64,000 nucleotides of DNA from Hedera helix (Eukaryota > Streptophyta > Magnoliopsida > Apiales > Araliaceae), in contig OX359286.1 in the NCBI GenBank assembly GCA_947179155.2, positions 15,486,913-15,550,912 of the forward strand. The letters run 5' to 3'. Positions within the stretch are counted from its first letter, which is position 1. Each line of letters begins with the position of its first letter. Positions 12,928 to 25,948 of this stretch are shown here, piece by piece. Below the pieces are notes generated by a model that was not told the origin of the DNA, ran no database searches, and saw only the letters and a list, made by a program, of their open reading frames with translations. The position numbers and the translations under genes were made by a program.

Positions 12928-13035
12928 GGCCTTGAAACTGACAGAAGAGAGTGAGCACACAAGGGGCAGATTGTATGATTAATCATACCGTTGCTTTTGC
13001 GTGCTCACTGCTCAATCTGTCAGCTTTCACTTTAG
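12928..13035 (+). ncRNA. MIR156: MIR156 microRNA precursor
   Basis: miR156 represses SPL transcription factors and sets the juvenile-to-adult phase in plants. The 5' arm holds UGACAGAAGAGAGUGAGCAC at 12939-12958, identical to canonical miR156. The 3' arm at 13001-13024 (GUGCUCACUGCUC, then AAUCUGUCAGC) pairs with it, with a small bulge opposite the AGAG core. A star of about 22 nt at 13003-13024 would leave the usual 2-nt 3' overhangs. Pairing continues, with mismatches, below the duplex to about 12928/13035. The loop of about 42 nt carries a GATTAATC self-complement. The GCGUGCUCACUGCUC star resembles that of Arabidopsis MIR156d-type precursors. The primary transcript ends are not determined. 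Confidence 0.95.
12939..12958 (+). ncRNA. miR156: Mature miR156 (5' arm)
   Basis: The 20-nt sequence UGACAGAAGAGAGUGAGCAC is on the 5' arm, as in known MIR156 genes. It begins with U, as expected for loading into AGO1. Confidence 0.95.
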
Positions 13036-13592
13036 AGGAATCAATTTTTTTTTTCTCTCTTTCTCTTTCTATATGTAACAATCTTTATATATATGTGTGT
13101 GTGTGTTTAATGGGTTTTTATGGTTGTGGCTCTTAAAAGAAAGAATTACGCCTGAGGGAGAGGATATATACCAGCACTACTGGTCAAGAAAGGAAAATGG
13201 TACATTTCTCATGTATTTGGATCTTCAAGAATGTTTTCTGGCGGGTTTAATTTGCTTATTTATATAAAATCCATCAGCTATAAGATATATTTCTAAACTA
13301 TTGTGTGATTATTATTGATTTGTATTTGTTTTTTTTATATTATTAATTATTATTATTATTATTGTATAATTTATTTTTAAATGCAAAATTAAAATAAATT
13401 CAATTAATTAAAATCAATAATAAATATTTTATCATATTGAAAGCGTGAAATACAAAATTGAAATAAATTCAATTAATAAAAATCAATAATAAATATTTTA
13501 TTATATTGAAAGCGTGACTTTTGAGGGTGGGTTTTGGGTTTGGAAGAAACCCCTAATTACTAGTCTATTTTAACGGAAAACTGCATACCTTT

Positions 13593-13597
<5 letters not shown>

Positions 13598-13639
<42 letters not shown>
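13598..13639. repeat. (AT)n microsatellite
   Basis: A run of about 21 AT units between MIR156 and the copia cluster. Confidence 0.95.
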
Positions 13640-13641
<2 letters not shown>

Positions 13642-13957
13642 TAGGATGGTCCTCACTAAAAACCCTTCTGTTTCTCTTTACTATAAATTACAGCTTTTTA
13701 ATTCTTGCGCATGCTATGCTTATTCAGAGATTTTATCTGATCTAGTAGTAGCTTGTAGTCTTTACCTTGTTTGTTGTAGTATTTTCCATTTTTCTTTCAC
13801 ACCAGATGCAATCTGTTTTCTATTTAATATTTTTAAATACAAAAATTTATATATTTTAATTATGTGAGTTTTTCCCCCTTCATCTTGCATCAGTATGTTG
13901 TAGAAGTAGAGTTGGCATTTTCAATGTATTAATTTCCCCTTTTTGTTGGTCCCTAAA

Positions 13958-13961
<4 letters not shown>

Positions 13962-14013
<52 letters not shown>
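13962..14013. repeat. (TA)n microsatellite
   Basis: A run of about 26 TA units, the third such tract within 1.4 kb. Confidence 0.95.
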
Positions 14014-14017
<4 letters not shown>

Positions 14018-16101
14018 GAGCAATTTACCTAGCTACCACTAAATGAGATTCTCTGTATATACTTATATACATGGTAAGATTTCAAAAATAAATGTCGTAA
14101 GATATTTTCCTTGTCCCTTTCTTTTGGTTGAGAAATCATTGTTCTCACTCTATGTATGCCTTTCTCTTTATAATAAATTTATTCTTTCTATATAATATGT
14201 TTTATATTTTTGTGGCGACTTCAGATTTGTTTATTCCAATTGCGAAGCAAATGCATACACGGTATAAGAACGGGAATGCATTTGGAACATCCAGATAGTC
14301 ACTAGTTCCGGGTAATAATTCTTTAAACATGTGCCTTTTTGTTTATTCAATTTGTTAATGGATTTATGCTTAGTTATTATTTGCTAGGTTTACTTTTAAT
14401 TTATTTTATCAGCTACGATGAACTTTCTATAGGATCCATTTTAGTAACTAGAAAACTGAACCGGAATCCCCAATAGAAAATATCGGAATTTGTTGAGGTC
14501 TATACTGTAGATGTACTCAAAATTGCTAGTTCCAATTTTAAGTTGTAGCTTTAATTTAGTTTTGATCCCAGTAATTCTCCATGGACTTGCATATTGCATT
14601 CCCTATGTTACAAAATATAGGACTATTATTGACTTTAGACATTTTCAAACTCAAAGATTCATTTTATTTTAGTCAATGTAAAGATGAATTTTGTAATTTA
14701 TCTCTAAAACACTACTAATAAGATTTTTTTTTTTGTAATTATTTGGAACAGATGGAGTATATATTTCCCATCTATGCTATAAGCAAGCAAATAATCTAAG
14801 TGAGACAAATATGAGTATATTTTGTGATTTTAACATAGAAGTCGGTGCATTGTTTTTGTTTGCTTATTCCAAACAAAAACATATGAGTATATGTTGTTTG
14901 CTATAACATTGTTTTTAAAAGCTGTTAAACTTGAATCCTTTAAATGGCCGCATGAAAGGGTACTGTAGGTTTGGTGCCAATTCCAAGCTCGGGTTTTTAT
15001 GATAAATTTGGTGTCGATCATGTTCAGCACATAATAATTATGTCCAAAACAGAAAACGTTGAGGGCCTCATTAATGGTTGTAGCTTATTAGGCATCTTCT
15101 AACACAATTCTATGGAATTTTTTAAGGATCACAAGGCGTTTACATAATGGATATCCGATGAGTTCTCGTAAGTTAGGCAATTGGTGGGATACTATCACTC
15201 CTATTTTGAGCATAGTAGATGCTGCTCGAAATATATCCAATATTGAGCTATTTACCCTATGTAACAGATGGAAAATGAAACCTAGTTGATTAGAGTTGAT
15301 GTTAATATCCTTTTTATTTTCTGTTAAAATAAAATAGTAAGCATCCTTAACCTTAAAAAATAAAACAGCACTATAATATTATGTCTGAATTTTTTTTTTT
15401 TTTTAAAATTGTGGCCTTTTTGGAAACAGATGTTACATTCTGGTAGCAAAATTATCTAAATGTTCAATGATACAGGTTTATAGGTATCCTTGAGAAAAGC
15501 ATAAGTTTGAGAATCAGAATTTTATTAGATTTGTCTGTTACATCTTTCTGGATTTAAAATGCAGAACTTGAGGGTTTTAATATTAATAAAGAAAACAAAA
15601 TGTTATAATCAGGAGCTGGTTTTAGTAGTTTGCGAGTTACAACACATCATTCATTCACTCTTTGAACTGAAGACAAACACTGATGTGGAAACTATATACT
15701 TCGTTTAAATCCATTGCATAAAAATTATATTTGCCAATTCTTGTCTCTGTATTGCCTCATTTAGATCAATATGAACTGTTGCATTTGTCGCCAAAAAGTC
15801 TTTGGCTATTAATTTTGATTCATGAACAGACTCGAGGAAACACGGACACTTTCAAATAAATCTCTGGCTATTAATTTTGATACATGATAGACTCAAGGAA
15901 ACACTTTCGCAAGGTTTCCTTGTCAAACATGTGTTGGTGTACATACTTATCCGACATGAGCTTTTCAATTGTCCAAGTATTGAACTTAATTTTTTTCATG
16001 TTTTGATTCAGGTTAACATCCTGTCCGACTTTGGACATGAGATCTTAGTAATACGATGGGAAAGTAGAGATTGTTTGAAGAAACTATAACTATGTTAAAT
16101 T

Positions 16102-16402
16102 TTAAAGAATACTTCAATGGAGAAAGTACACGAATAGGAATAACAGAAAAAGAAGATTAATAGAGAAAGTTGTTAACTGAAAATGTTATTACACCTATCC
16201 AAGAGACTATTACATTATATATCTACTAATAACTAACGTATATGGAAAGTACTCTAATATCCTCAGTTAACTAATGCACAATTACAATTTTATCCTTGAA
16301 CTCCAAGAGTATTAAGTAAGCTGCTAATGCTCTTGATGTTGTCGACTCTATAATTGAATTGACCGAGCTTTTGCATTATCATTCTGATGATGTACATTAA
16401 CA
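16102..16402 (-). repeat. Copia-1 3' LTR
   Basis: This is the 301-bp partner of 36372-36673. On the minus strand it starts TGTTAATGTA directly after a polypurine tract, which makes it the 3' LTR. About 33 differences from its partner were counted by eye. Confidence 0.93.
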
Positions 16403-16418
16403 TCCCCCCTCAAGTTGG
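16403..16418 (-). other. Copia-1 polypurine tract
   Basis: The minus strand reads CCAACTTGAGGGGGGA immediately before the 3' LTR. This is the plus-strand DNA primer of the element. Confidence 0.85.
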
Positions 16419-16419
16419 A

Positions 16420-19220
16420 AGGTTGAAATAAGTTACAACATCCTAACTTGTGAAGAAAATTCAACAAAACATCATGACTCGATGCTTTAGTGAAGAGATC
16501 TGCTGGTTGAGAACAAGTAGGCAGATGTGCAGTGTTAATTAGTCATTGAACTAGTTTTTCTCTGACAAAATGACAATCAATGTCAATATGTTTGGTTCAT
16601 TAATGAAATACAGAGTTAGCAGCTATGTAAAGATCTGATTGATTTTCACAAAATAAAGTGATTGGAGTAATTTTAGAAAAACCAAAATCTTTAAGAAGAG
16701 AAACTAGCCAGGTTACTTCACAACAGGTAACAGTTATAGCTCTATATTCAGCTTCTGCTGTGGACCTTGAGACAGTGGATTGACGTTTGTATTTTCAAGA
16801 AATAAGGCTGCTACCAAGCATTATACAGTAACTAGTCAAAGATCTTCTAGTTAATCTTCATGCTCCCCAATCTACATTAGTGTATGCTCTAAGTTGTAAA
16901 GAACTAAAGCTAGAAAGAAAGAGTGTATGCTCTAAGTTGTAAAGAACTAAAGCTAGAAAGAAAGATTCCTTGAGACCCTTCTAGATATCTAACAAGTTTA
17001 AGAGCAGCAGTCATGTGAGCTTGTTTAGGTTGAACCAGAAATTGACTAAGTATGTGAACACTATAACAAATATCTGGTCTAGTTATGGTGAGGTAAATTA
17101 ATATTCCCACCAACCTTCTATACAGAGAAGGATTAGAGAAATCAGAACTATCAGCTACTAGTAGAGTATGATTTTGTCCCATAGGAACTTTGGAACATTT
17201 AACTGTTGTAAGGCCACAATCCTTAATGATATCTAAGACATACTTTATCTGATGAAGAACAATACCAGCAACAGACCTAGCAATCTCTAATCCCAAAAAG
17301 AACTTCAGTTTACCTAAGTATTTGATCTTAAAATGAGAATTTAGACATGATTTGACATGAGCAATGAGATCAAGATTAGGTCCTGTAATTATGATATCAT
17401 CCACATAAACTAATAAAGCCAAAAAACCTTTATTATTGTGCAGTAGAAATAATGATGAATCATTATAAGATTGAGAAAACCCATACTGCAGAAGAGCAGT
17501 AGAAAATTTAGTAAATCTCTGTCTAGGAGCTTGTTTCAGTCCATACAAAGACTTTTGTAGTTTACAAACCAAAGGTCTAGGAGATGAAGGAGAAGTAGGT
17601 GCAAAACCTAATGGAAATTCCATATAGACCTCCTCATGCAGATCACCATAAAGAAAAAAGCATTTGTAACATCCATTTGATCAAGATGCCAATTATGAAT
17701 AGCTAAAACAACAAGTAAAACTTTGACTGGAGTCATTTTAGCTACAGGTGCAAATTTTTCAAAAGAGTCCAATCCAGCAGTTTGTGTGAAGCTTTTAGCG
17801 ACAAGTCTAACTTTATATCTGTCCACAAGACATTCAGAGGTATAATTCACTCTATAGATTTACTTGCAACCACAACTTTCTTATTAGGAGGTAAAACAGT
17901 AACAATCCATGTGTTGTTAGCTTCTAGATCATTAATTTCAGCTATCATAACATTACACCAATTCTCATCTTGACAAGCTTGCTTATAGGACTTTGGTTCT
18001 GGAATTAATGCAACTGCAATAATGTACTGGTTATAAAAAGGGAGTAATATGGTCATAAGAGAGATAATTGGTTAAATAATATGGAGTAGATGATGTTGAA
18101 ACCATGTTGCTGGAGAAAGGCAAGCCTACATAATCATTGAATTTAATTGGAACAAATTTAACTCTGGTAGGTCTATCAGTTGTGAGAGGAACTGATGAAA
18201 TGTCCTGTGAATCAGTAGGAAGAGATGATGAAGCAGAATGAATTTATGTAGGAATAATAGGACAAATTTGAAGAGGATAATCATCAGTAGAACAATACTG
18301 AAGATTAGACTTGACAGTAGAAATAGTTGTAAATGGAAAGATAGTTTCATGAAAAGTTACATCCCTGCTAACATAGAATTTTTTGGTGGTTAGTTCACAA
18401 ACTCTGTAACTTTTTTGACCTGTTGGATAGCCTTGAAATACACATTTTTATGGCTCTTGGTTGAAATTTATCTTTGCCACTGGATAGTGTAGAAACAAAA
18501 CACAAACATCCAAAGACTTTAAGATGAGAATATGTAGGAAGAGAACCAAATAAGACTTCAAAAGGAGTTTTTCCATGTAAAATAGAGCTGGGGAGTCTAT
18601 TAATTAAGAATGTAGCAGTAAGGATACAATCTCCCTAGAAATGAATATGAACATTTGATTGAAATCTTAAAGCTCTTGCTATTTCTAGGAGATGCCTACG
18701 TTTTCTTTTATCAATGCCATTTTGCTGAGGTGTATCAACACAACTGGTCTGTTGTGTGATACCATGTTCTTTAAAATAATCAGTCAAGGAGATTTTTGAG
18801 AAATTCATAACCATAATTTGATCTGATTTATTTCACAGTCTAATGGAACTGAGTTTGAACATAAGCAATAATTTTTTTTGATCAATTGTGGAATTTGGTC
18901 TTTGTACTGACATAGAAAAACCCAAGTACATCTAAAACAATCATCCATAACAGTTAAAAAATAAGAACAAGCACCATGAGTTTTGATTTTATATGGACCC
19001 CATACGTCACAATGAATGAGATAAAAAACATGATAAGCAATTGTAACAAAAGAAAGGATTTTCTTGTCTGCTTAGCAAGAGGACAAACTTCACATGAAGC
19101 AGTTTTATTTTAAGGAAGACTAAAAGGTAAAGCTCTAAGAGCATTAATTGGTGCATGTCCCATCCTAGCATGCCACAAGTCAAAAGACTGATGTTGAACA
19201 TTATTAGCTGAGGTATGTAC
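16420..19220 (-). pseudogene. Copia-1 pol 3' part: integrase, reverse transcriptase, RNase H (broken)
   Basis: Reading leftward, the stretch opens with the pre-integrase/zinc-binding segment near 19200-19050 (SFDLWHARMGHA type). The integrase core follows down to about 18360, and a serine/leucine-rich linker at 18350-18126. Reverse transcriptase spans about 18056-16985. Its longest open frame (16910-17623) has the SLYGLKQAPRQ motif and an intact YVDD at 17396-17407. RNase H, down to about 16420, is interrupted by stops and by a 43-bp tandem duplication that shifts the frame. Several frameshifts and stops show it is non-functional. Confidence 0.88.
16880..16965. repeat. Perfect 43-bp tandem duplication in copia-1 RNase H
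   Basis: Two adjacent identical 43-bp units (16880-16922 and 16923-16965), each starting GTGTATGCTCTAAG, lie near the reverse transcriptase/RNase H boundary. Because 43 is not a multiple of three, the duplication shifts the reading frame. Confidence 0.9.
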
Positions 19221-21126
19221 TGTTATTTTGCAAAAACATGGCATAAATACAATCTAATTGTACAAACCAATAACCAACCTAAGCAAATAAAATTAGATTT
19301 AAATATTTTACAAACTACTAACCAGGATTTTTTTTTATGCGATAATTATTAATTGATGAAAGATAAAAGATTTATACCTTTATAGAACGAAGCTTCCATA
19401 TGAACAAATTCAACTCCTTTTAATCATTCACGTTCTTCTTCAAATTCACTGATTAGATTCCACGGATCAATGTCAGCTCTCCAAGTGTGAAGCCTTTAGA
19501 GGTGATCCACCAAGAGATCTATGAATGAAAGAAGTGAATTTTAGTTTATCTAAACCATGGGTGGCTAGTCCTAATTCTCTCTCTTTCTAACTCCTTAGAT
19601 GTAGAGAATTATGAAGTACTCTCTCAATCCTTATGAAAAAGTGTGTAACCTTAATCCATAATAAGTATCCTCTTATTTATAGATATAGTTCCCTATTAAA
19701 CTATTTAGGATTAAGGTTTTAATTTAATTTTCAATCTAATTAGGAACTAAATTAATTAATTGCAATTCCTAAACCATTTAGGAATTTAATTATTCAATAA
19801 TGAGAGTACTTGTTATTAATTAATTATTAAATCATTTAGTAAACTTAATTAATTATTATAATAACAATTCCTAAACCATTTAAAAACTTAATTATTTAAT
19901 AATAATACTACTATTTATTATTTAATTTCTAAACCATTTAGGAACTAAATAATAATAATAAGACTCCTCTTATTAATTTATAATTAGTATTTCTATCACC
20001 ACAGTATAAATTAAATATACTTAATTTATTATTACGATTATGTCATCCACTTCTAAAATAAATATTACTCTTTAGCGGTGTGACCCTTTAGGTTCCCCAT
20101 ATTAAACCGGTTATAGAATAAATTAATTAGAACAATTTTAATATTATTTATATAAATAAATTAAACCATTTAATTTATTAATAAATAATATTTATTCTTA
20201 TAATAAGGGTAAGTCCCCTTAGCGATTAACGGCTTTTCAGATAATATAAATTTTAACATTTAATTACAAAAGAACCTATTTCGCGAATAGTTACCGTACA
20301 ATTCAATCTTTCTATCACTCAATGTCCCAAACAAATATAGGATATGGAGTTTCTTTAAAGTCTTATTTTATTTGATCATATGCATTTCAATTCATAAATG
20401 CACAACTCTAATGTAAATTAGAAACTCCTTTCTAATTTTCATTCCACACTGGTCAAGGATTTCTGAGTTGTCATTTATCAAATTATATATGACATTCTCT
20501 CCCTTTACTGAAAGTGGTAGATTCTTTGTTGATCATTCACCTACCTTTATGTAAAACTTATTATACCCGATCATACCCTTTGATATACCCTAAAGGTCTT
20601 AAGGAATATGCCAAAGTATATCTCATTATCAATAAGGTACTATGATGTTCTCAAGTCCAATGATCACTTGTACTACTATCACAAAAGGAACTCTTATTGA
20701 CAGACAAGTTAAGTTCCATTAGGTGTTCTTTGTGCGAGTCACGTTCAGTGAACTTATTCTCTAATAAACACCTACATACTTACTTTAGTGTCTCTACAGA
20801 AATGATTATGAGATTAATCATCCTCTTTATAAGAGAAAGCATGGTATGTACTAATCTATCCGGATACACTTAATCCCTATTTTAGTGATCTCACGATTAG
20901 GAACATTTTAGTTTTGAGCTATCTTGAATTTAGATCTCATTAGCATAATCAACATTATGATTCTAAAAGCATTGTTCCAAAATTATGTGTTTATTCATAT
21001 AATTAATTTAGCTAAGTAATTATGAATAAAGAAATGCATTGATACTATTATTAATAAATCAAACAAGATTACAAAGTATATGCTTATCACATCAAATGTG
21101 ATTAGCTTGAGGGTATACTTCTTTCA
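19221..21126 (-). repeat. Copia-2 3' LTR
   Basis: This is the left LTR of copia-2, adjoining the polypurine tract at 21127-21145. The outer (19221) boundary is inferred from TGTTATTTTG and from the point where copia-1 code resumes, so it may be off by several bases. Confidence 0.82.
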
Positions 21127-21145
21127 ATCTCCCACTTGCACTAAA

Positions 21146-24100
21146 GTTAATCGCCCTTTGGTATCCCCATACCATTCTTTTCTAAGTGGCGTATGAATTG
21201 CTTAGTAAATACTTTAATTAATGGATCTGTAATACTGTACAGAGAGTCTACCATATCTATGGTGTCGTCTTGTTTTTAATGATTCCTTTAATCATACGGA
21301 AGTGCCGCAACACATGTTTGGAATTTAGATGAGACCCATGTTCCTTGGCGAACTAAATTCCTTTAATGCTACCATTCCAAGTTTTATAAATTAACTTGTT
21401 GAACAAAAAAATCACCTTTACAGCTTCATTTATAGTTATTTAGGTATTTTTCACTAAATCAACAACTCTTTCCTGTTCGGAACTTTTCTAACTCATTGCA
21501 CCACAGTTCAAGGTAATCATATAACTTGAAATGGACATGTTGTTGTCTTGGTTAGTCTAAAAAAACTTGAGTATGTTAAGTCTTCTAGTTTCAAATCAGA
21601 CCCATCATTAGAAACTCTTTCTAATATTTTTCTCTAGGAATGAACTGATATCTGCTTATCATACATAAGCAACATCAGGTCTTGTACATATCATCGAATC
21701 AATGTACGTTCCTTGGGTCAAGCCTAACATCCTTTACGATCTATCTCTATAGATATTTACCCCCGATATTAGGATGCTTCTCTCAAGTCCTTGACAGAGA
21801 AGTTTTTATACAATCACATCTTTACTGATTGTAGCATCGGTATGCCATTTCTTATCAGTAGTATATCCATATATGATACTAGGAATGTCACAATGTTCCC
21901 ACTAACCTTTGTGTACACTTGGTTCAACCTCATTTTTGATAAAATCAAACTCATTTGATTGTCTCATTAAAACAGATGTTCCATCCTTAAGAAGTTTGCT
22001 TCAATTCATAAGTAGATCGTTAAAGCTTACATACTTGATTTATTTCTTCTCTATGGAGACAAATCCTTTGGTTGTATCATACATACATCATTTTGTACAG
22101 TAAGTTGCAACTGCAAACAAAATTTGAATGGACTTGAGTATTTTTACTAGTGAAAATTTTATTATAGTCAACTCCTTGACCTTGTTTAAAACCTTTTCGC
22201 CGCTAGTCAGGTCTTATATGTCTCCACCTTGCCATCCGTTTTAGTCTTTCTAAAAGACCCATTTTGATTTTCATGGTCATTAGCTATTTCTCTTGAGTCT
22301 CTACTACTCTTACCTCATCGTATGTAACTGGATCATCATTTATTATGATGCGTACCTCATCATCATCATCTATGATGAATCCATTCCTCTTAGGTATCTT
22401 CGGTACTAAACCAGATTTACGACTTGGTTGTGGTACAATAAGTTTAACTACTTGTACAGATTCCTTCATTTGATCAGTAATGTTTTGTGGTTTTTGAATT
22501 TTTTTAAGATCTATTTTACTCCCACTAACCCTTTAAGGACAAACTCCTTTTCCTAAAAGACAGCATGTTTCAACAAACACCTTTTAATTAGTCAGATTAT
22601 AGAAGTGATACCCTAAACTTTCTTTAGGATATCCCACAAGTTTACACTTATCAGATCTTGTCTCTAGCTTATCACTATCAAACCTTTTGACATAAGCTAG
22701 ACAATCCAAAGTCTTAACATACTTAAAACTTGATTTCCTCTCTATTCATAACTCATACAGAGTCTTAGGGATGGATTAAGAAGGTATCTTATTTAGTAGA
22801 TGTGCGGCCGTTTCTGGGGCAAAACCTAGAAAGATGATACTGAAAGATCGGTAATACTCATCAGGGATCATCACTGTGTCCATTATGAGAGAATACCTAT
22901 TGCACTTCAGATGATCTAGAAATTTACTACTTAAGTATTCACTTCTTGATCTTATTGAAGAATTTAATACTTTTGGTCATTTGTTTTTGTACTTCACTTT
23001 TGAATTCTTTTAAACGTTTTAAATGATTTGGATTTGTATTTCATCAAATACATATATCAAAATCTAGAATCGTCAGTGAAAGTAATGAATGAATACCCCC
23101 CATCTTGCCTTTGTTGTCATAGGTCCCACCACACACAACTGTGTGTACCATCTTTAACAACTCTGTAATTCTCTCTCCATGTCCACTAAATGGAGATTTA
23201 GTCATATTATCCAAGATACAAAATTCACAAGTTGTATTTGATTCATAATTAAAAAGCTTTAAAAGCCTATTTGTCGTATACAACTTATTACTTCTTATTT
23301 CATTAATATGTCCGAGTTTACACTATAATATGAAGGTATGATTCATATCATCTCTTTGTTTTTAGTTTGTTCAATTTGAAATATTTTTTCATGTAAGTCA
23401 AGTATATCATGTCCATCAAGTAATCAACATAGTAACAACTTACTAACTTAATAGACTTGCCCATAGGCAATGCAAATTGTAAGTTCCTATGGATAATGCA
23501 ACAACCTTCGCTCCATTATCCATGCGCATGATTACTTGTCCTTTGTTTAGCCTTCTACTTTTACTTAGTCTCTCCAACGGCTTGCATATGTGAGACCACC
23601 AATTGGTATCTAATACCTAAGTAAAACTTGATTTATAGAAAGTTCTATTTCATTATGAACAAATTTATATATGCAATAGAAGCTTCTCCAAGCTTCTTCT
23701 ACTTGGGTACTGCAACTCTCTTACAGTTATTTTTTCAGTGTCCCAGCTTATCGCAATGAAAGCAAACTCCTTTGCCACTAGGATCACTTTTATTTATGTT
23801 ATTTGTTTAGCCTTTTCTTTTGCCTTCTACATTTTTTGACTATTCAGAAACACCTTTAACCATCTTCATCCACTTAGAAGATTCATCTACCAGCAAGAAT
23901 TGGTATTTCTCGAAAGAAAAATGACTCTCAACAGTCTTCAGCATGTTTAGCTAATCAGGTAAACTGACATTTAGCTTACTAATGTTTGTGGTTCACAATA
24001 AATTATGAATAAGAGTTAGTGAGTGACTAAAAGATCGAATCTTGACTCAACTCTCCATCCTTAACAGAACTCAGTTGTCCCAATCGATCAATCAAATTGA

Positions 24101-24450
24101 TCATCTTTGGAGCATCTTTTTGTACTGTAGTACCATTGGTTATTATAGATCGGAAGAGTTCCTTAGATATCTTATATCTAAGTGACACATTTTGCTCACC
24201 TTACAACTCATAAAGGTGTGGTAGTGTAATAGGTGCATCCATTTTTTCATGTTGACGATGTAACTCGATACTTATGGATGCGAGTATGATACATTGAGTC
24301 ACCTTTGCTTCATCTTACCATTTCTTAAAATAGCAATATCTTCCTCATAGGCTTAGTCTGTAACGTTTGCAGGTATATGCAAATTAAGAACATTTGCTAA
24401 CTTTTCAGCATTGAGAACTATTCTCAAATTTGTTTAATCAATCTAAACAA
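21146..24450 (-). pseudogene. Copia-2 gag-pol, heavily decayed
   Basis: Recognisable pieces in reverse order from the right are as follows. A gag remnant lies near 24400-23800. A CCHC zinc knuckle (CFHCDKLGHW) is at about 23720-23775. The protease site, about 23560-23610, reads LDTNWWSHIC, so the catalytic DTG is now DTN. A pre-integrase/zinc-binding segment at 23044-23283 includes CEFC and TKSPFSGHGER. A linker at 22284-22469 has QPSRKSGLVPKI and an acidic stretch. The reverse transcriptase active site at about 21864-21875 reads YMDI where YVDD is expected. RNase H is reduced to scraps. The linker and reverse transcriptase closely match those of copia-3, so the two belong to one family. It cannot be functional. 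Confidence 0.85.
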
Positions 24451-24989
24451 TTCGATTCGATTGATTGTTAGCATCTAATATGCTATGCAGTGTTAATGGA
24501 TTAAACATAATAATATTCTTTAAGTGAATTAATAATAACATTAACATGCATTCATTTTATTAATCACCAAGTTAATTAGGTTTTTATTTAAAATGGTGTC
24601 TCCCACTATTTTCATCAAAGTATATTATTTTCCTTGTATAGTTCGGCAAATCTAGTTAAACATCCGCTAGTAAGAAAAGAATCCCATCGACATAATTATA
24701 ATGTTGCGTGTGCGTGACAAACTATAGTTTATTCAATATGTATACAACTCTTTGTCAATTACATCATGTAACTCCTTATATTTTGTCTCTTAAATTATTA
24801 TGATCAAACGTGTGCACATCTGAATCAAAATTATTTAAGTTAAGTCCAACCTAACACTTTTATAAAAGTAATATTAATTATTATAATATATAATAATTAT
24901 ATATTATTATATATATAATAATATATATTATTATAATTTATAAATAAATTAATATATAATTATTATTTATAAATTATTATTATATATAT

Positions 24990-25152
24990 TACCAATCGGT
25001 ATAAACCGAAAACTAAACCGAATTTGTACCGAACCAGTACTGAAAATGGTAATTCGGTACCGGTACCAATTCTTGTTTTAGCGGCATTTTTGGTTTAGTA
25101 CTATTTTTGTTTTTTTGGTACCAGTTCAATTTTTTACCGATGGACACCCCTA
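24990..25152. mobile_element. hAT-like terminal fragment
   Basis: The right end read in reverse begins TAGGGGTGTCCATCGG, the usual terminus of plant hAT elements. It is followed by a stretch rich in CGGTACCG/ACCGAA-type motifs. No matching left end was found, so only one end survives. It lies in the copia-2 leader. Confidence 0.55.
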
Positions 25153-25948
25153 CTTGCATGTGCACAATAAAATAGTAATATTCAATTTCTCATAAGCATC
25201 CAATGTGATAAAACATCTCAAATAGTCGATATAAGTTTTGTGTGTACACAACAAACGTATATTGATTATTTGATACTCTATTGTTTTATCATGCTAGAAG
25301 GCGACATTCGATATTCCAAATATCTTTGAACGTTACAACTTAATATAATGAGTAGTAGAATAAATAAATTAGAACTATTCTAATTTTATTTAATTGAATT
25401 AAACTCTTTTAATTCATGGATTAAACCTTAATTCATTTTATAAATAATATTTATTCTACGTCATGGGGGGTTTGCTAATATTAGTTGTCTCATCTTGTTT
25501 AGCTCACATGCACATATTTATATAAAATACGAGTCATATTATTTAACATGCGAAACATGTTTGATAATATATAATATTTATATAATAAGCATGCGCACAT
25601 AGAATACTATATTCTACTTGGATTGATTATGAACTTTTATTCTAGTTTGGTTTATTTGAGCCACCAAATAAATCAAATGGTCAAACTTAGAATGTAAGAA
25701 TAAATACATAAATGCAACAAATACATTTAATCTGGGTTCCATTATAAAAGGGTCTTCACGTGTGAAACATTTAATTTGGATTTTTGAATTTTTAAAATAC
25801 CCAAAAATAAACTATATATTTTTTAATTTTAAAAATTTGCTCAAAATTACAAAACTGCCCCTGAGTTTCATAAATTGCAAATAGGCCCCTAAAGTTTCAA
25901 AAATTTGCAAACAGACTCAGCGCCTAGGCACCCAATTCCGGTGCCTAG

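Larger units (their letters stand above)
13140..16096. other. Intergenic region between MIR156 and copia-1
   Basis: The first part may belong to the MIR156 primary transcript. The region contains two (TA)n tracts. A short diverged duplication at about 15799-15905 repeats GGCTATTAATTTTGAT...ATGA...AGACTC(A/G)AGGAAACAC. No open reading frame here has recognisable protein similarity. Confidence 0.5.

Noticed and set aside
14845..14881. Small hairpin (TGTTTTTGTTTG...CAAACAAAAACA)
   Set aside because: A simple low-complexity stem with a short loop; no evidence that it is a microRNA or terminator.
21909..22103. Forward-strand open frame of 64 codons in copia-2
   Set aside because: It is the antisense shadow of the decayed reverse transcriptase of copia-2, which reads on the minus strand.
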